From contig NZ_VFRQ01000006.1 of NCBI RefSeq assembly GCF_006385705.1, positions 62,001-126,000 on the forward strand: a DNA stretch of 64,000 bases. Direction: 5' to 3'. The notes below the pieces were generated by a model that saw only the letters and a program-made list of their open reading frames with translations, was not told the DNA's origin and did not search any database. This document shows, piece by piece, positions 17,524-26,110 of the stretch; the first letter of the stretch is position 1, and each line of letters starts with the position of its first letter. Both the position numbers and the translations under genes were made by a program. Source of the DNA: Pontibacter mangrovi (lineage in GTDB: Bacteria > Bacteroidota > Bacteroidia > Cytophagales > Hymenobacteraceae).

Positions 17524-19158
17524 ATGCTGCCATCTTACAACCAACGCACAGGTCGGTCTTTGCTCATCCTGCTGCTTGTGCTGTTTCTGCTGCTGATCTA
17601 TAAGTTAGGGACCTGGGGGGTAGTAGAAACCAGCGAAGCGCGCTATGCCGAAATAGGCCGTGAAATGTGGCACAGCGGTGATCTGCTGCACCCGCGCCTG
17701 CTGGGCATTCAGCACTACCACAAACCTCCTCTCACCTATGCCATCACGGCACTGGGCATACAGCTGTTCGGCCCCGATGCCTTTGGCGCACGCTTTTTCC
17801 TGCAGATCTCGCTGCTGGGGCAAGTATGGCTCGTGTACCTGATCGGAAAGCAGCTGCTGGGCAACCCGCGACAGGCGCTGCTGGCGGCCGTGGTGTACGT
17901 GACGATTCCGGCCGTGCTCGTCTCGGCCCGCAACCTCACCACCGACTCTTTCCTGACGACCTTTGAGCTGGCGGCCATACTTGGCTGGCTCTGGTACAAA
18001 GCAAGGGCACAAGCGCTGTGGCTGTATTTTTTCTACCTGATGCTGGCGCTGGCATTCCTGACAAAGGGACCCGTGGGGCTGATATTCCCGGTGCTGGTGC
18101 TTATCGGGTTGGGTGGCAACTATACTTCTTCTCAGAACCGCACATCGGGGTGGCACCACCTGCCGGGCCTGCTGCTCTTTCTGGCGCTGGGCGGCTCCTG
18201 GTTTCTGTACCTCATGCGCCTGGACCCGCAGTTTATCGACTACTTCCTCCTCAGGCACACCGTGCAGCGCTTTGCCAACCCCGAAACATTTGGCCGCTCC
18301 AAGCCCTGGTGGTTTTACCTGGTGCTGGCCCCGGCGCTCAGCCTGCCCTGGTCTGCTATATTGATAGCCAACTTCCGGAAGCTACACCAGATGCCCGGCC
18401 CGCTCAAGCGCCTGTTTATACTTTGGATCCTGGTGCCGCTGGTGTTTTTCTCCTTCTCAGGCTCTAAGCTTATACTTTACATCCTGCCTATTTTTGCCGG
18501 ACAGGCCCTGCTGACCGCTTGGCTGCTGCACGCGCTCTCTGCCGAGGCTGCGCGAAAAGCCATGACCTGCGGGATGCTATACTTTGCGGTGCTGGCAGTA
18601 GTGCTTTTCGTGGCCCCGCTGCTGCCGGTGGGCGTGGCGCTGCCCTGGCGCGTGCTCACGCTTCCGCTGGGGATGCTGGCGGCACTGGCCATTCTCTGGA
18701 CGGGAGAAAGAGCGCCGCAGCAAAAGCTCGTGTACGGTGCGCTGGTATTTATGGCCCTGCTGCTGCCCTATGCCACCAATCTGATGGCCCACAACCCGCA
18801 GCTTACCAACGGCAGCCGCCCGATTGCCCAGGCCATTCAAGCCAAAAACCTACAGGAGCGGCCAATTCTGGTCTACGACAGGCTTCTGCCCTCGCTGGCC
18901 TTTGAGCTGAACAGAAACATTATCTCCCTGCAGGATGGCAGCCACAAACTGGAACGCGAGACGCAGTTTGAGCGCGACGAGGCCTGGCGCGCGCAGCTGC
19001 TGCAGCTTGGCAGCCCGGAAGGGATGGAGCAACTGCGACAGCTGCTGCAGCAAAAGCCTGTACTGGTGGTAAAAAGGGAGCTGCCGCCCGAGCGGGCGTG
19101 GATGCTGGAGCACTTTACCGGGCAAGAGAAAGTGGGCGACTGGACGATTTATTATTAG
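17524..19158 (+). CDS. ArnT-like glycosyltransferase family 39 membrane protein
   Basis: A 544-residue polytopic protein with about a dozen hydrophobic segments. After the first helix comes WGVVETSEARYAEIGREM (about 31-48). This is the first periplasmic loop with the acidic pair typical of GT39/GT83 enzymes that take sugar from a polyprenyl-phosphate donor. HKPPLTYA near 73-80 is another family signature. A soluble C-terminal region of about 100 residues follows the helices. It is last in a three-gene operon with the GT2 and LAB_N genes. Together these would make a lipid-linked sugar and transfer it in the periplasm, probably to lipid A or another envelope glycolipid. The sugar is unknown. 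Confidence 0.88.
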   Translation: MLPSYNQRTGRSLLILLLVLFLLLIYKLGTWGVVETSEARYAEIGREMWHSGDLLHPRLLGIQHYHKPPLTYAITALGIQLFGPDAFGARFFLQISLLGQVWLVYLIGKQLLGNPRQALLAAVVYVTIPAVLVSARNLTTDSFLTTFELAAILGWLWYKARAQALWLYFFYLMLALAFLTKGPVGLIFPVLVLIGLGGNYTSSQNRTSGWHHLPGLLLFLALGGSWFLYLMRLDPQFIDYFLLRHTVQRFANPETFGRSKPWWFYLVLAPALSLPWSAILIANFRKLHQMPGPLKRLFILWILVPLVFFSFSGSKLILYILPIFAGQALLTAWLLHALSAEAARKAMTCGMLYFAVLAVVLFVAPLLPVGVALPWRVLTLPLGMLAALAILWTGERAPQQKLVYGALVFMALLLPYATNLMAHNPQLTNGSRPIAQAIQAKNLQERPILVYDRLLPSLAFELNRNIISLQDGSHKLERETQFERDEAWRAQLLQLGSPEGMEQLRQLLQQKPVLVVKRELPPERAWMLEHFTGQEKVGDWTIYY

Positions 19159-19240
19159 CTTCTCCGAAGGCGAAGCGTTGGGTTACACGTGGAGCATGAT
19201 GCCTTGCCGACTGATGGATCACTGCAAACCCTTGAAAAAC

Positions 19241-19272
19241 AAAAAAGGCTGATCCGAAGACCAGCCTTTTTA
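19241..19272. terminator. Bidirectional terminator between GT39 and tRNA-Leu
   Basis: GGCTG/CAGCC is flanked by A5 on the left and T5 on the right (arms about 19242-19251 and 19262-19271), with a 10-base loop. It serves the tRNA on the minus strand directly and can also stop transcription from the GT39 operon. Confidence 0.72.
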
Positions 19273-19282
19273 TGATTTAGTG

Positions 19283-19364
19283 TGCGCAAGAAAGGACTCG
19301 AACCTTCACACCTTGCGGAACTGCCGCCTGAAGACAGCGCGTCTACCAATTTCGCCACTTGCGC
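19283..19364 (-). tRNA. tRNA-Leu (anticodon CAG)
   Basis: An 82-nt class II tRNA read on the minus strand. The acceptor stem is GCGCAAG/CTTGCGC with discriminator A. The D-arm has the standard GGCGAAATTGGTAGACGC. The anticodon stem CTGTC/GGCAG holds loop TTCAGGC, giving anticodon CAG for CTG codons. The long variable arm TTCCGCAAGG follows, then a GGTTCGAGTCC T-arm. The 3' CCA is not encoded. CTG is the dominant leucine codon here by eye, so this should be a major leucine tRNA. Confidence 0.95.
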
Positions 19365-19475
19365 ATAGATCACTATATCAACTTAACGTCCCAAAACCCT
19401 TTAACCCTTTGTGTTTATTGGGAGTGCAAAAGTATGGCAAGCTTTCAAGGAAAACAATACCCTCCCTGAAAAAAT

Positions 19476-20195
19476 TTATTCTTTTTCTTCCTGCTCCTCC
19501 AGCACGATCGGGGATATCTCTTTGCCCGAGAATCGCTCCAGCCGCCGCAGCGCCGTAATCCCGACGATCACCCACAGGAAACCGGCCGCAAAGCCAGCCA
19601 CCACATCTGTTGCGTAGTGCACGCGCAGGTAAACCCGGCTGAAGCCGATCAACAGCACAAAGGCAACCAGAAGGGCAATCAGCATATTGCGGTAGGGCAC
19701 GTGCTTGACGTTGTGCCAGACCAGGTAGATCAGCAGGCCGTAAAAAGAGGCAGCCACCATACTATGCCCGCTCGGGAAACTGAGCCCGGAGGCTTCTACC
19801 AGGGGCGACATGGGCCGCTCCCGCTCAAAAAAATACTTCAGGATGAGATTAAGCGTAATGCTTCCCAGCGCCACCACCGGCACTTTCAGCGAGTTCCAGC
19901 GGTGCTTCCGCACAAACAGGTAATAGGCCACCAGCGCCAGTGCCGCCGGTGTCAGGAACTGCCGGGAAGCAAAGAAGGTGATGAACCGGATAAAACCGTC
20001 GAGCACTGGGCTGCTGATGCTGGCCGCAAAGCCGAAAGCGGCCTCATCCAGCCACACCACGTCGCCCTCCAGAATCTCGCTGCCCAGGTACAGGAACGTC
20101 ACGATGCAGGCCAGGAACAGGAGCCACACAAATACCAGCTCCACCGTGAAAAGCGCCGCAGAGGCTGCTATTCTTTTATAGAACCTTCGTATCAT
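19476..20195 (-). CDS. PAP2 family membrane phosphatase
   Basis: A 239-residue integral membrane phosphatase with all three PAP2 motifs: K120-x6-RP (KYFFERERP), PSGH at 141-144 and SR-x5-H-x3-D at 186-197 (SRVYLRVHYATD). There are about six hydrophobic helices. Members remove phosphate from lipids such as phosphatidate, phosphatidylglycerophosphate or undecaprenyl pyrophosphate. The substrate is not readable here. The gene stands alone between the tRNA and a divergent thpR. Confidence 0.93.
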   Translation of the reverse strand: MIRRFYKRIAASAALFTVELVFVWLLFLACIVTFLYLGSEILEGDVVWLDEAAFGFAASISSPVLDGFIRFITFFASRQFLTPAALALVAYYLFVRKHRWNSLKVPVVALGSITLNLILKYFFERERPMSPLVEASGLSFPSGHSMVAASFYGLLIYLVWHNVKHVPYRNMLIALLVAFVLLIGFSRVYLRVHYATDVVAGFAAGFLWVIVGITALRRLERFSGKEISPIVLEEQEEKE

Positions 20196-20286
20196 AATAT
20201 CTTAGAATCAGTTTAAACTTTACGATGATATGGCATTGCGCGATAGCCAGACCGCCCGCCATAGCCAAAATTACTATACGTTAACT

Positions 20287-20832
20287 ATGAAAGACAGCAT
20301 CAGGTTATTTGTGGCCGCGGCGCTGCCCCCCCTCCTACTCGGGAAACTGCAGGAGCAAACACATCCCTATGCCCATCCGGCCGTGCGGATGATGCCTGCC
20401 CAGAACCTGCACCTGACGCTCTACTTTATCGGCAACGTAGCTGCCCGCGAACTGGAAAGTATAAAGTCGCGCGTGGCGCAGGTAGCCGGGCGGCAGCAGC
20501 GGTTCACGCTGCTGCTTAGCAGCATTGAACCCGGCCCTAAGCCCAGGCACCCGCGCCTGGTATGGGCTCGCTTTGCCCCGCACCCCGCTTTTGAAGCCCT
20601 AAGCTTAGACCTGGCACAGGCGCTTTCACCGCAGCCTGTCACCAAATTGAAAGCCATCCCCCATATCACCCTGGCCCGCTTCCGGAAGGACGCGCCGCCC
20701 CCGCTGCACTTGCCTACGCTTACTTCCCAGGAGCCCCTAAAGCTGCCCGTGCACGAAATCGCGCTGTGGCAGTCGGTGCTGGGTTCGCCTCACCCTACTT
20801 ATTCGATACTTCACCGCTACCCGCTGCGCTAA
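20287..20832 (+). CDS. thpR: RNA 2',3'-cyclic phosphodiesterase (ThpR/LigT)
   Basis: A 181-residue member of the 2H phosphoesterase superfamily. The two HxT motifs that define it are HLT at about 42-44 (NLHLTLYFIGN) and HIT near 125-127 (PHITLARFR). The family opens 2',3'-cyclic phosphate ends of RNA and can ligate tRNA halves in vitro. I start at the ATG at 20287 (MKDSIRLFVAAALP), since family members begin just before RLFVA. The open frame 19 codons upstream is unsupported. pncC follows 54 bases downstream. Confidence 0.92.
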   Translation: MKDSIRLFVAAALPPLLLGKLQEQTHPYAHPAVRMMPAQNLHLTLYFIGNVAARELESIKSRVAQVAGRQQRFTLLLSSIEPGPKPRHPRLVWARFAPHPAFEALSLDLAQALSPQPVTKLKAIPHITLARFRKDAPPPLHLPTLTSQEPLKLPVHEIALWQSVLGSPHPTYSILHRYPLR

Positions 20833-20886
20833 AACCTCCCGCGGCAAAACACAGTAAGATATGGGGCACGCATAAACCCTACTTAC

Positions 20887-21378
20887 ATGAACCAAACGGA
20901 GCTGACCGAGCTGGTGATGAGCCTGAAAGATAAAAACCTGACCGTGGCCTTTGCTGAAAGCTGCACCGGGGGCCTGCTGGCCTCCGAATTTGTAAAAGCA
21001 AAAGGCAGCAGCGATGTGCTCAAAGGCAGCCTGGTGGTATATCAGCCGGAAGTGAAGCAGAAACTGCTGGGCGTGAAAAAAGAAACGCTGGAACTCTACA
21101 CGGCCGAGTCGCAGCAGGTCACCAACGAGCTGGTGATGGGGCTCAAAAAGCTACTGGATGCCGATATCAGCATTGCCACCACCGGCCTGGCCGGCCCCGG
21201 CGGCTCTGAGACAGAGGAAAAGCCCGTCGGCACCACCTTTGTCAGCTTCCTTTACGATGGCAAGGCCGAAGAATTCCGGGAACAGTTTAAAGGCAACACC
21301 GAGAGTGTGCGCAAGCAGATCGTGGACTACATTTTCCAGAAGCTTCAGGGCGTGCTGGAGCAGCATTATGACCGCTGA
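20887..21378 (+). CDS. pncC: Nicotinamide-nucleotide amidohydrolase PncC (CinA C-terminal domain)
   Basis: A 163-residue stand-alone CinA C-terminal domain. It would deamidate nicotinamide mononucleotide to nicotinate mononucleotide, returning the by-product of NAD-dependent reactions to NAD synthesis. Family motifs are AESCTGGLLA at about 23-32, GSLVVYQ near 53, and TTGLAGPGG near 98-106. The length matches YgaD/PncC proteins; the N-terminal CinA domain is absent. The gene ends immediately before a methyltransferase gene, and the stop codon overlaps an ATG (see 21378). Confidence 0.93.
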   Translation: MNQTELTELVMSLKDKNLTVAFAESCTGGLLASEFVKAKGSSDVLKGSLVVYQPEVKQKLLGVKKETLELYTAESQQVTNELVMGLKKLLDADISIATTGLAGPGGSETEEKPVGTTFVSFLYDGKAEEFREQFKGNTESVRKQIVDYIFQKLQGVLEQHYDR

Positions 21379-21401
21379 TGCCTATCTTGCGGCACTAACC
21401 A

Positions 21402-22067
21402 TTGCCTCATACCTTGCGCCACCTCCCCGACAGCGGATTTCACCGCGTAGCCTCTTTTTATGACCCGCTTTCCAGGTTGGTGTATGGGCGGGCACTGCAG
21501 CAGGCGCAGCTGGCTTTACTGCCTTTTGTTCCGGAAGGGGCACGGGTGCTGGTGATCGGCGGCGGCACCGGCTGGCTGCTCGAGCAGCTCCTGCACGCGG
21601 GCAAGCGGCTGGAGATTTTATACCTGGAGGCCGCCCCGGCCATGCTGCAGATGTCCCGCCAGAAGTATGACGCTTTTCCAAAGCCCCACCAGGCTCAGGT
21701 GCAGTTCAGGCTTGGCACCGAGCAGGCCCTGCAGCCGCAGGAGCAGTTCGACGTCATCATTACACCTTTCCTCCTCGACCTTTTCCCGCCACAGCGCCTG
21801 CAGGCGCTCATGGGCAGGCTGGCCCAGGCCCTGCATCCCAAAGGGCAATGGCTTTTTGCCGATTTCTGGCCTGTGCAGCAGCGCCCACTGTGGTGGCAAC
21901 GGCTGCTAATTAAAAGCATGTATGTTTTTTTTGGCTGGCTGAGCCAGGTGCAGGCCCGGCAGTTGCCGGACTACCAGCAGCATTTCAAGGACTTGGGCTT
22001 CTCCCCTACGCACAGCCAGTCGTTTTACGGCGGCATGGTGCAGGCAAAGGTTTTTAAGAGAGCCTGA
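21402..22067 (+). CDS. Class I SAM-dependent methyltransferase
   Basis: A methyltransferase of about 221 residues. Motif I, VLVIGGGTGWLL, lies at about 49-60. Motif II-like LYLEAAP is near 73, and a DVIITPFLLDLFP motif IV lies near 115. The remainder is rich in Q/L, and the substrate is unknown. No ATG fits: the frame opens with TTG at 21402, 24 bases after pncC. An ATG at 21378 in the same frame overlaps the pncC stop but meets TAA after six codons. The two starts lie in similar sequence, so either a local duplication broke the original start or translation begins at TTG. Confidence 0.82.
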   Translation: MPHTLRHLPDSGFHRVASFYDPLSRLVYGRALQQAQLALLPFVPEGARVLVIGGGTGWLLEQLLHAGKRLEILYLEAAPAMLQMSRQKYDAFPKPHQAQVQFRLGTEQALQPQEQFDVIITPFLLDLFPPQRLQALMGRLAQALHPKGQWLFADFWPVQQRPLWWQRLLIKSMYVFFGWLSQVQARQLPDYQQHFKDLGFSPTHSQSFYGGMVQAKVFKRA

Positions 22068-22188
22068 AAGATTTGCATCTGATATAGCCCTGGTCAGCCA
22101 AGGACCTAGCTACAATACCGCAGGCAAAACATTGCACTCCTGGTCTATAATCTCTATATTTATACGTTTAATTATACTGATCTAACCG

Positions 22189-24030
22189 ATGAAATCAACA
22201 TTATACAGCCTGTTAGGTATAGCGCTGGGACTGGCCGCACAGCCGGCGCTCGCGCAGCAGCAGGTAAAGTATGAATTGTCGTTCCCGAACGCGGTGCACC
22301 ACGAGGCAGAGGTAAATGTTACCTTCTCCGGCATCCAGAGCGATACCCTGAAAGTGCAGATGGCACGCACCTCGCCGGGGCGCTACGCCATCCATGAATT
22401 TGCCAAAAACGTGTATAATGTGCGCGCCACCGACGCGCAGGGGCAGCCGCTGGAGCTCGTGCAGCTGCATATAAACGAGTGGGGCGTGCTGCACCCGAAA
22501 GGCAGCGCTACCGTTAGCTACACCCTTTTTGCCGACCACGCCGACGGCACCTACGCCGGCGTAGATGAAACGCACGCCCACCTGAACGCACCCGCCACCT
22601 TGATGTATGCCCACGACTTTGAGGAGGCACCGGCCTATGTCACCTTTCACGTGCCGCAGGGCAGCAACTGGAAAGTGGCCACGCAGCTGCGCCAGGAGCA
22701 GGGTAACACCTATTTTGCGCCCAACTTCCAGTACCTGATGGACAGCCCCACCGAGCTCAGCGATTTTGATTTTGCGGAGTGGACCCTAAACGAAGGCGGC
22801 AAGCAGAAAACCATACAAGTGGCGCTGCACCACCAGGGCAACGAGCAGGACTTTGCCCGCTACGTAACCCAAACCAAGCAAATTGTGTCCGAGCACCGGG
22901 CCGTGTTTGGCCAGCTGCCTGATTTTGACTTTGGGCGCTACACCTTTATCGGGTGCTATATGCCACAGGCCACGGGCGATGGCATGGAACACCGCAACTC
23001 CACCAGCCTGACCAGTTCCCGCTCCCTCGACAACGCCATGGGTCCCTTGCTCAACACCGTGTCGCATGAGTTCTTCCATACCTGGAACGTGGAGCGCATC
23101 CGGCCGCAGTCGCTGGAGCCTTTCAACTTTCAGGAAGCTAACATGAGCGAGGGCCTTTGGCTGGCCGAGGGCTTTACGAGCTACTACGGTGACCTGGCCA
23201 TGGCGCGCACCGGCATCTATGACCTGGACAAGTATACTTCCGGCCTGGCCGGCGACCTGAACTATGTGCTTCTGTCCCCCGGCAGGCAATACCACAGCCT
23301 GGTGGAGATGAGCCGACAGGCGCCTTATGTGGATGCCGCCCGCTCCGTGGACCCGGTGAACCGTCACAACACCTTCATCTCCTACTATACCTACGGCAGC
23401 ATGCTGGGCCTGGCCCTGGACATGGAACTGCGCCAAAAGTATGGCAAAACCCTCGATGACTTTATGCAGGCCCTCTGGCGCAAATACGGCGCACCGGAAA
23501 AGCCCTATACCATGGCCAATGTACAACAGACGCTGGCAGAGGTGAGCGGCGACGCAGCCTGGGCGCAGCAAGTGTTTGCCCAGCGCGTGTTCGGCCGCAC
23601 CCTGCCTGACTATGCGCCACTGCTGGCCCAGGCGGGGCTGGAACTTCGGAAAGCGCACCCCGGGCAGCCAACGCTGGGCAGGCTATACCTGGAGTATAAA
23701 GACGCAGGCGCCATGATCGCGAACGGCACCTTGGTGGGCTCCGAGGCCTATAAAACCGGCCTGGAGCGCGGCGATATGCTCCTGGCGCTGGACGGGCGCA
23801 AGATCAGAAAAGAAAAGGATTTAGAGAAAGCCCTTAAAAAACACAAGCCTGGCGATACGGTAAACATCACCTACAGCCGCCTCGGGCAAACGCACAACGC
23901 GACGCACAACGCGACGCTGACGCTGGAGGAGGTGCAAACGCTGGAGGTGGTGCCTTACGAGCGCATCGGCAAGGAGCTGACCCCGCAAATGCAGGCGTTC
24001 CGGGAGGCATGGCTTGGCGCTAAGGCTTAA
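22189..24030 (+). CDS. M61 family metallopeptidase with C-terminal PDZ domain
   Basis: A 613-residue exported aminopeptidase of the glycyl aminopeptidase family. The signal peptide ends near QPALAQQ (about residue 24). An N-terminal beta-rich domain occupies about 25-180. The zinc site HEFFH is at 293-297 in the family context SHEFFHTWNVERIRP, and the downstream WLAEGFTSYYGD provides the third ligand. A PDZ domain occupies about 500-590 (GLERGDMLLALDGRKI). It is presumably periplasmic or outer-membrane associated. An exact 12-bp tandem duplication near the 3' end (23890-23913) encodes THNATHNAT in the PDZ region. Confidence 0.93.
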   Translation: MKSTLYSLLGIALGLAAQPALAQQQVKYELSFPNAVHHEAEVNVTFSGIQSDTLKVQMARTSPGRYAIHEFAKNVYNVRATDAQGQPLELVQLHINEWGVLHPKGSATVSYTLFADHADGTYAGVDETHAHLNAPATLMYAHDFEEAPAYVTFHVPQGSNWKVATQLRQEQGNTYFAPNFQYLMDSPTELSDFDFAEWTLNEGGKQKTIQVALHHQGNEQDFARYVTQTKQIVSEHRAVFGQLPDFDFGRYTFIGCYMPQATGDGMEHRNSTSLTSSRSLDNAMGPLLNTVSHEFFHTWNVERIRPQSLEPFNFQEANMSEGLWLAEGFTSYYGDLAMARTGIYDLDKYTSGLAGDLNYVLLSPGRQYHSLVEMSRQAPYVDAARSVDPVNRHNTFISYYTYGSMLGLALDMELRQKYGKTLDDFMQALWRKYGAPEKPYTMANVQQTLAEVSGDAAWAQQVFAQRVFGRTLPDYAPLLAQAGLELRKAHPGQPTLGRLYLEYKDAGAMIANGTLVGSEAYKTGLERGDMLLALDGRKIRKEKDLEKALKKHKPGDTVNITYSRLGQTHNATHNATLTLEEVQTLEVVPYERIGKELTPQMQAFREAWLGAKA

Positions 24031-24129
24031 TAGCAAGTTAGCTATACTTAAATGCCAGCTGTGGCGTTTTGCTTTTGAACCAACGAAGCCGTACCTTAGT
24101 ATAAGCAAATAAAATTCAGCTATTTCCAC

Positions 24130-24786
24130 GTGAAAAACTTTTTTACCATCATGCTGACAGCAGCCCTGCTCTATGCCGGGCAAAGTATGGCGCAGGACCT
24201 AAAGCCTAGTCTGCCCGCTGCCCCGACTCCAACTCAGACGGATGCCGTTCCTGTGGCTGCACCCGCTGCCACGGAAGTCGCGAAGGCTTCAAAGCCATCC
24301 TGGCAAGGGCCTAAGCTTAGCTATAGTATGAATCTGGGTGCCAGTTTCAGCAGTGGTTTCGGAAACGCGACGTTCGTGGAGCCGTCGGTGCGCTACCAGG
24401 TAAGCAATCGCTTTCGGGTAAACACCAGCCTGGCCTATGTGCGCACCACGCCTTTTAACGCCACGGTAGCAGGCCCTGAGGGCACCACCATGCTATACCG
24501 CAACCGCGGCGGCAGCCACTACATCGCCAGCGTAGGCGTGGATTACCTGGCCAGCGAGCGGTTGATGCTGAGCGGCAACATCTGGCGCGATTTCTCCAAC
24601 CTTCCTGCCCAGGACTTTGGCAACAGCCCCTACAACCCCGGGCGCATGGGCGCCGATTTTCGGGCAACGTATAAGGTGACGGAAAATTTCAGCATCATGG
24701 GCGGCATCCGCTATTCAGACGGTGCCTCGCCTTACGGCAACCCTTTCTACGCGCCGGGCTACGGAAGCAGGTACGGCTACTGGTAA
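24130..24786 (+). CDS. Secreted protein, probable small outer-membrane beta-barrel
   Basis: 218 residues starting with GTG at 24130, which directly precedes a clear signal peptide (KNFFTIMLTAALLYAGQSMAQ). Residues 25-60 are a Pro/Ala/Thr-rich linker. The rest alternates hydrophobic and polar residues with aromatic strand ends (YSMNLGASFSSGFG, PSVRYQVSNRFRVNTSLAYV, YIASVGVDYLA, FSIMGGIRYSDG) and ends in RYGYW. A terminal aromatic is typical of outer-membrane barrels. I do not recognise a named family. It lies 99 bases after the M61 gene and ends at a strong terminator. Confidence 0.75.
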   Translation: MKNFFTIMLTAALLYAGQSMAQDLKPSLPAAPTPTQTDAVPVAAPAATEVAKASKPSWQGPKLSYSMNLGASFSSGFGNATFVEPSVRYQVSNRFRVNTSLAYVRTTPFNATVAGPEGTTMLYRNRGGSHYIASVGVDYLASERLMLSGNIWRDFSNLPAQDFGNSPYNPGRMGADFRATYKVTENFSIMGGIRYSDGASPYGNPFYAPGYGSRYGYW

Positions 24787-24809
24787 GCAATCCCATTACA
24801 GCCATCATC

Positions 24810-24849
24810 AGAACGCTTCTTCGGCCAGCCGGGGAAGCGTTCTTTTTTT
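24810..24849 (+). terminator. Intrinsic terminator after the OMP-like gene
   Basis: A 10-bp perfect stem AGAACGCTTC/GAAGCGTTCT (24810-24819 with 24834-24843) is followed by a T-run. Confidence 0.88.
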
Positions 24850-25014
24850 CATTTTCCTGCTAAATCGCCTGCAGATAATCTATTTTGCCCTATCCCTAGT
24901 ATATACTTTTGTTGAACAAGTAGGAGTTATACAGGTTGATAGCTAGCCAGGGAGCACTTTACCAGGTGCGCCACCCGCTATACTTTTTATCAATCCACAA
25001 AAGGAAAACAGACT

Positions 25015-26031
25015 TTGCAGCAGAATAGCAACAACACCCGGCATCTAAAGAACGAACGCCTCAAAACGATTAAGCCAGGCTACAGGGGCAACAAAACGAT
25101 AGACGGCCGCTTTGCCAACGGCGACGAGCTCTACACCCCCGGCTTTGAGAAGGTGCTGCGCTGGCAGCTGAGCCGTAACCCGCAGCGCGAGCAGAAGCAG
25201 CGCGACGACTACACCCCGCTGGTGCACAAAGGGACAGACTTTCTCCACGATGACCGCGACATGCTGGTATGGCTGGGGCACGCCTCCTTTTTCATACGTC
25301 TCAACGGCCTCACTTTCCTGACCGACCCGGTGCTCTACGACCTGCCGATGGTGAAACGCAAGGTCGGCCTCCCCTGCACCCCCGACCAGCTGCGCAACAT
25401 CGATTTCCTGCTCATCTCCCACGCCCACCGCGACCACCTCGACAAAAAGTCGGTGCGGGCGCTGCATGCGCAAAACCCACAGGTAAAGGCGCTGGCCCCC
25501 TTGCGCAGCGGCGATTTGCTGCGCAGCATCCACCCCAACCTGCCCTACCAAGAGGCCGGTTGGTTCCAGAAGTATGATCTGGTGCCTGACCAGGTGGAAG
25601 TATACTTTCTGCCGGCCTCGCACTGGCACCGCCGCGGCCTGCTGGATTTGAACAAGGTGCTCTGGGGCAGCTTCGTGCTTAAAACGCCCGACCTTACCCT
25701 GTACTTTGCGGGCGATACCGGCCTGAACAACCACTTTACCGAGATAGAGGAGCTGCTGGGGCCCATGGATGTGTGCCTGATGCCGGTGGGGGCCTACAAA
25801 CCCTCTTTTTTAATGCAGCAAAGCCACCTGAACCCGCATGAGGCGGTAAAGGCCTATAACCAACTGCGCGGCGGCATTTTTGTGCCCATGCACTACGGCA
25901 CCTACGACCTGTCGGACGAGCCGCCAAGCGAGCCGGTGCGCCTGCTCGAGCAGCTGGCTGCCTCGGGCGTGCTGCAGGGCCTGCGCATTCCGGCTATCGG
26001 GGAGCCTGTGCTGCTGCAGCCACTTTTATAG
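25015..26031 (+). CDS. Metallo-beta-lactamase fold hydrolase (NAPE-PLD/UlaG-like)
   Basis: A 338-residue MBL-fold enzyme. The first strand region is WLGHASFFIRLNGLTFLTDP (about 83-102). The zinc-binding HAHRDH motif lies near 136-141, AGDTGLNNHF near 232 gives the bridging aspartate, and PMHYGTYDL near 293 gives the last histidine. The pattern and length match N-acylphosphatidylethanolamine phospholipase D-like proteins, although the lipid substrate is unproven in bacteria. The only plausible start is TTG at 25015, preceded by an AAGGAAAA purine stretch. There is no signal peptide. Confidence 0.87.
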   Translation: MQQNSNNTRHLKNERLKTIKPGYRGNKTIDGRFANGDELYTPGFEKVLRWQLSRNPQREQKQRDDYTPLVHKGTDFLHDDRDMLVWLGHASFFIRLNGLTFLTDPVLYDLPMVKRKVGLPCTPDQLRNIDFLLISHAHRDHLDKKSVRALHAQNPQVKALAPLRSGDLLRSIHPNLPYQEAGWFQKYDLVPDQVEVYFLPASHWHRRGLLDLNKVLWGSFVLKTPDLTLYFAGDTGLNNHFTEIEELLGPMDVCLMPVGAYKPSFLMQQSHLNPHEAVKAYNQLRGGIFVPMHYGTYDLSDEPPSEPVRLLEQLAASGVLQGLRIPAIGEPVLLQPLL

Positions 26032-26060
26032 GGTTGACTGGTGTTAGACCATACTTTTGC

Positions 26061-26068
26061 TATATTTG
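26061..26068 (+). promoter_or_regulatory. Candidate Bacteroidota -7 promoter element
   Basis: TATATTTG fits the Bacteroidota sigma-factor -7 consensus TAnnTTTG and lies 42 bases before the ATG at 26111. A TTGAC at 26034-26038 is the nearest candidate for the -33 element, but the spacing is slightly long. An AAGTATG-family copy (CATACTTTTG) lies between them. Confidence 0.35.
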
Positions 26069-26110
26069 TGAACTGTACCTATTACCTGTTTACGAACTAC
26101 TGCATCTGTT

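Noticed and set aside
19155..19373. 72-residue minus-strand frame across the tRNA
   Set aside because: It runs through the tRNA-Leu gene and its terminator and has no family likeness. It is a shadow of the tRNA sequence.
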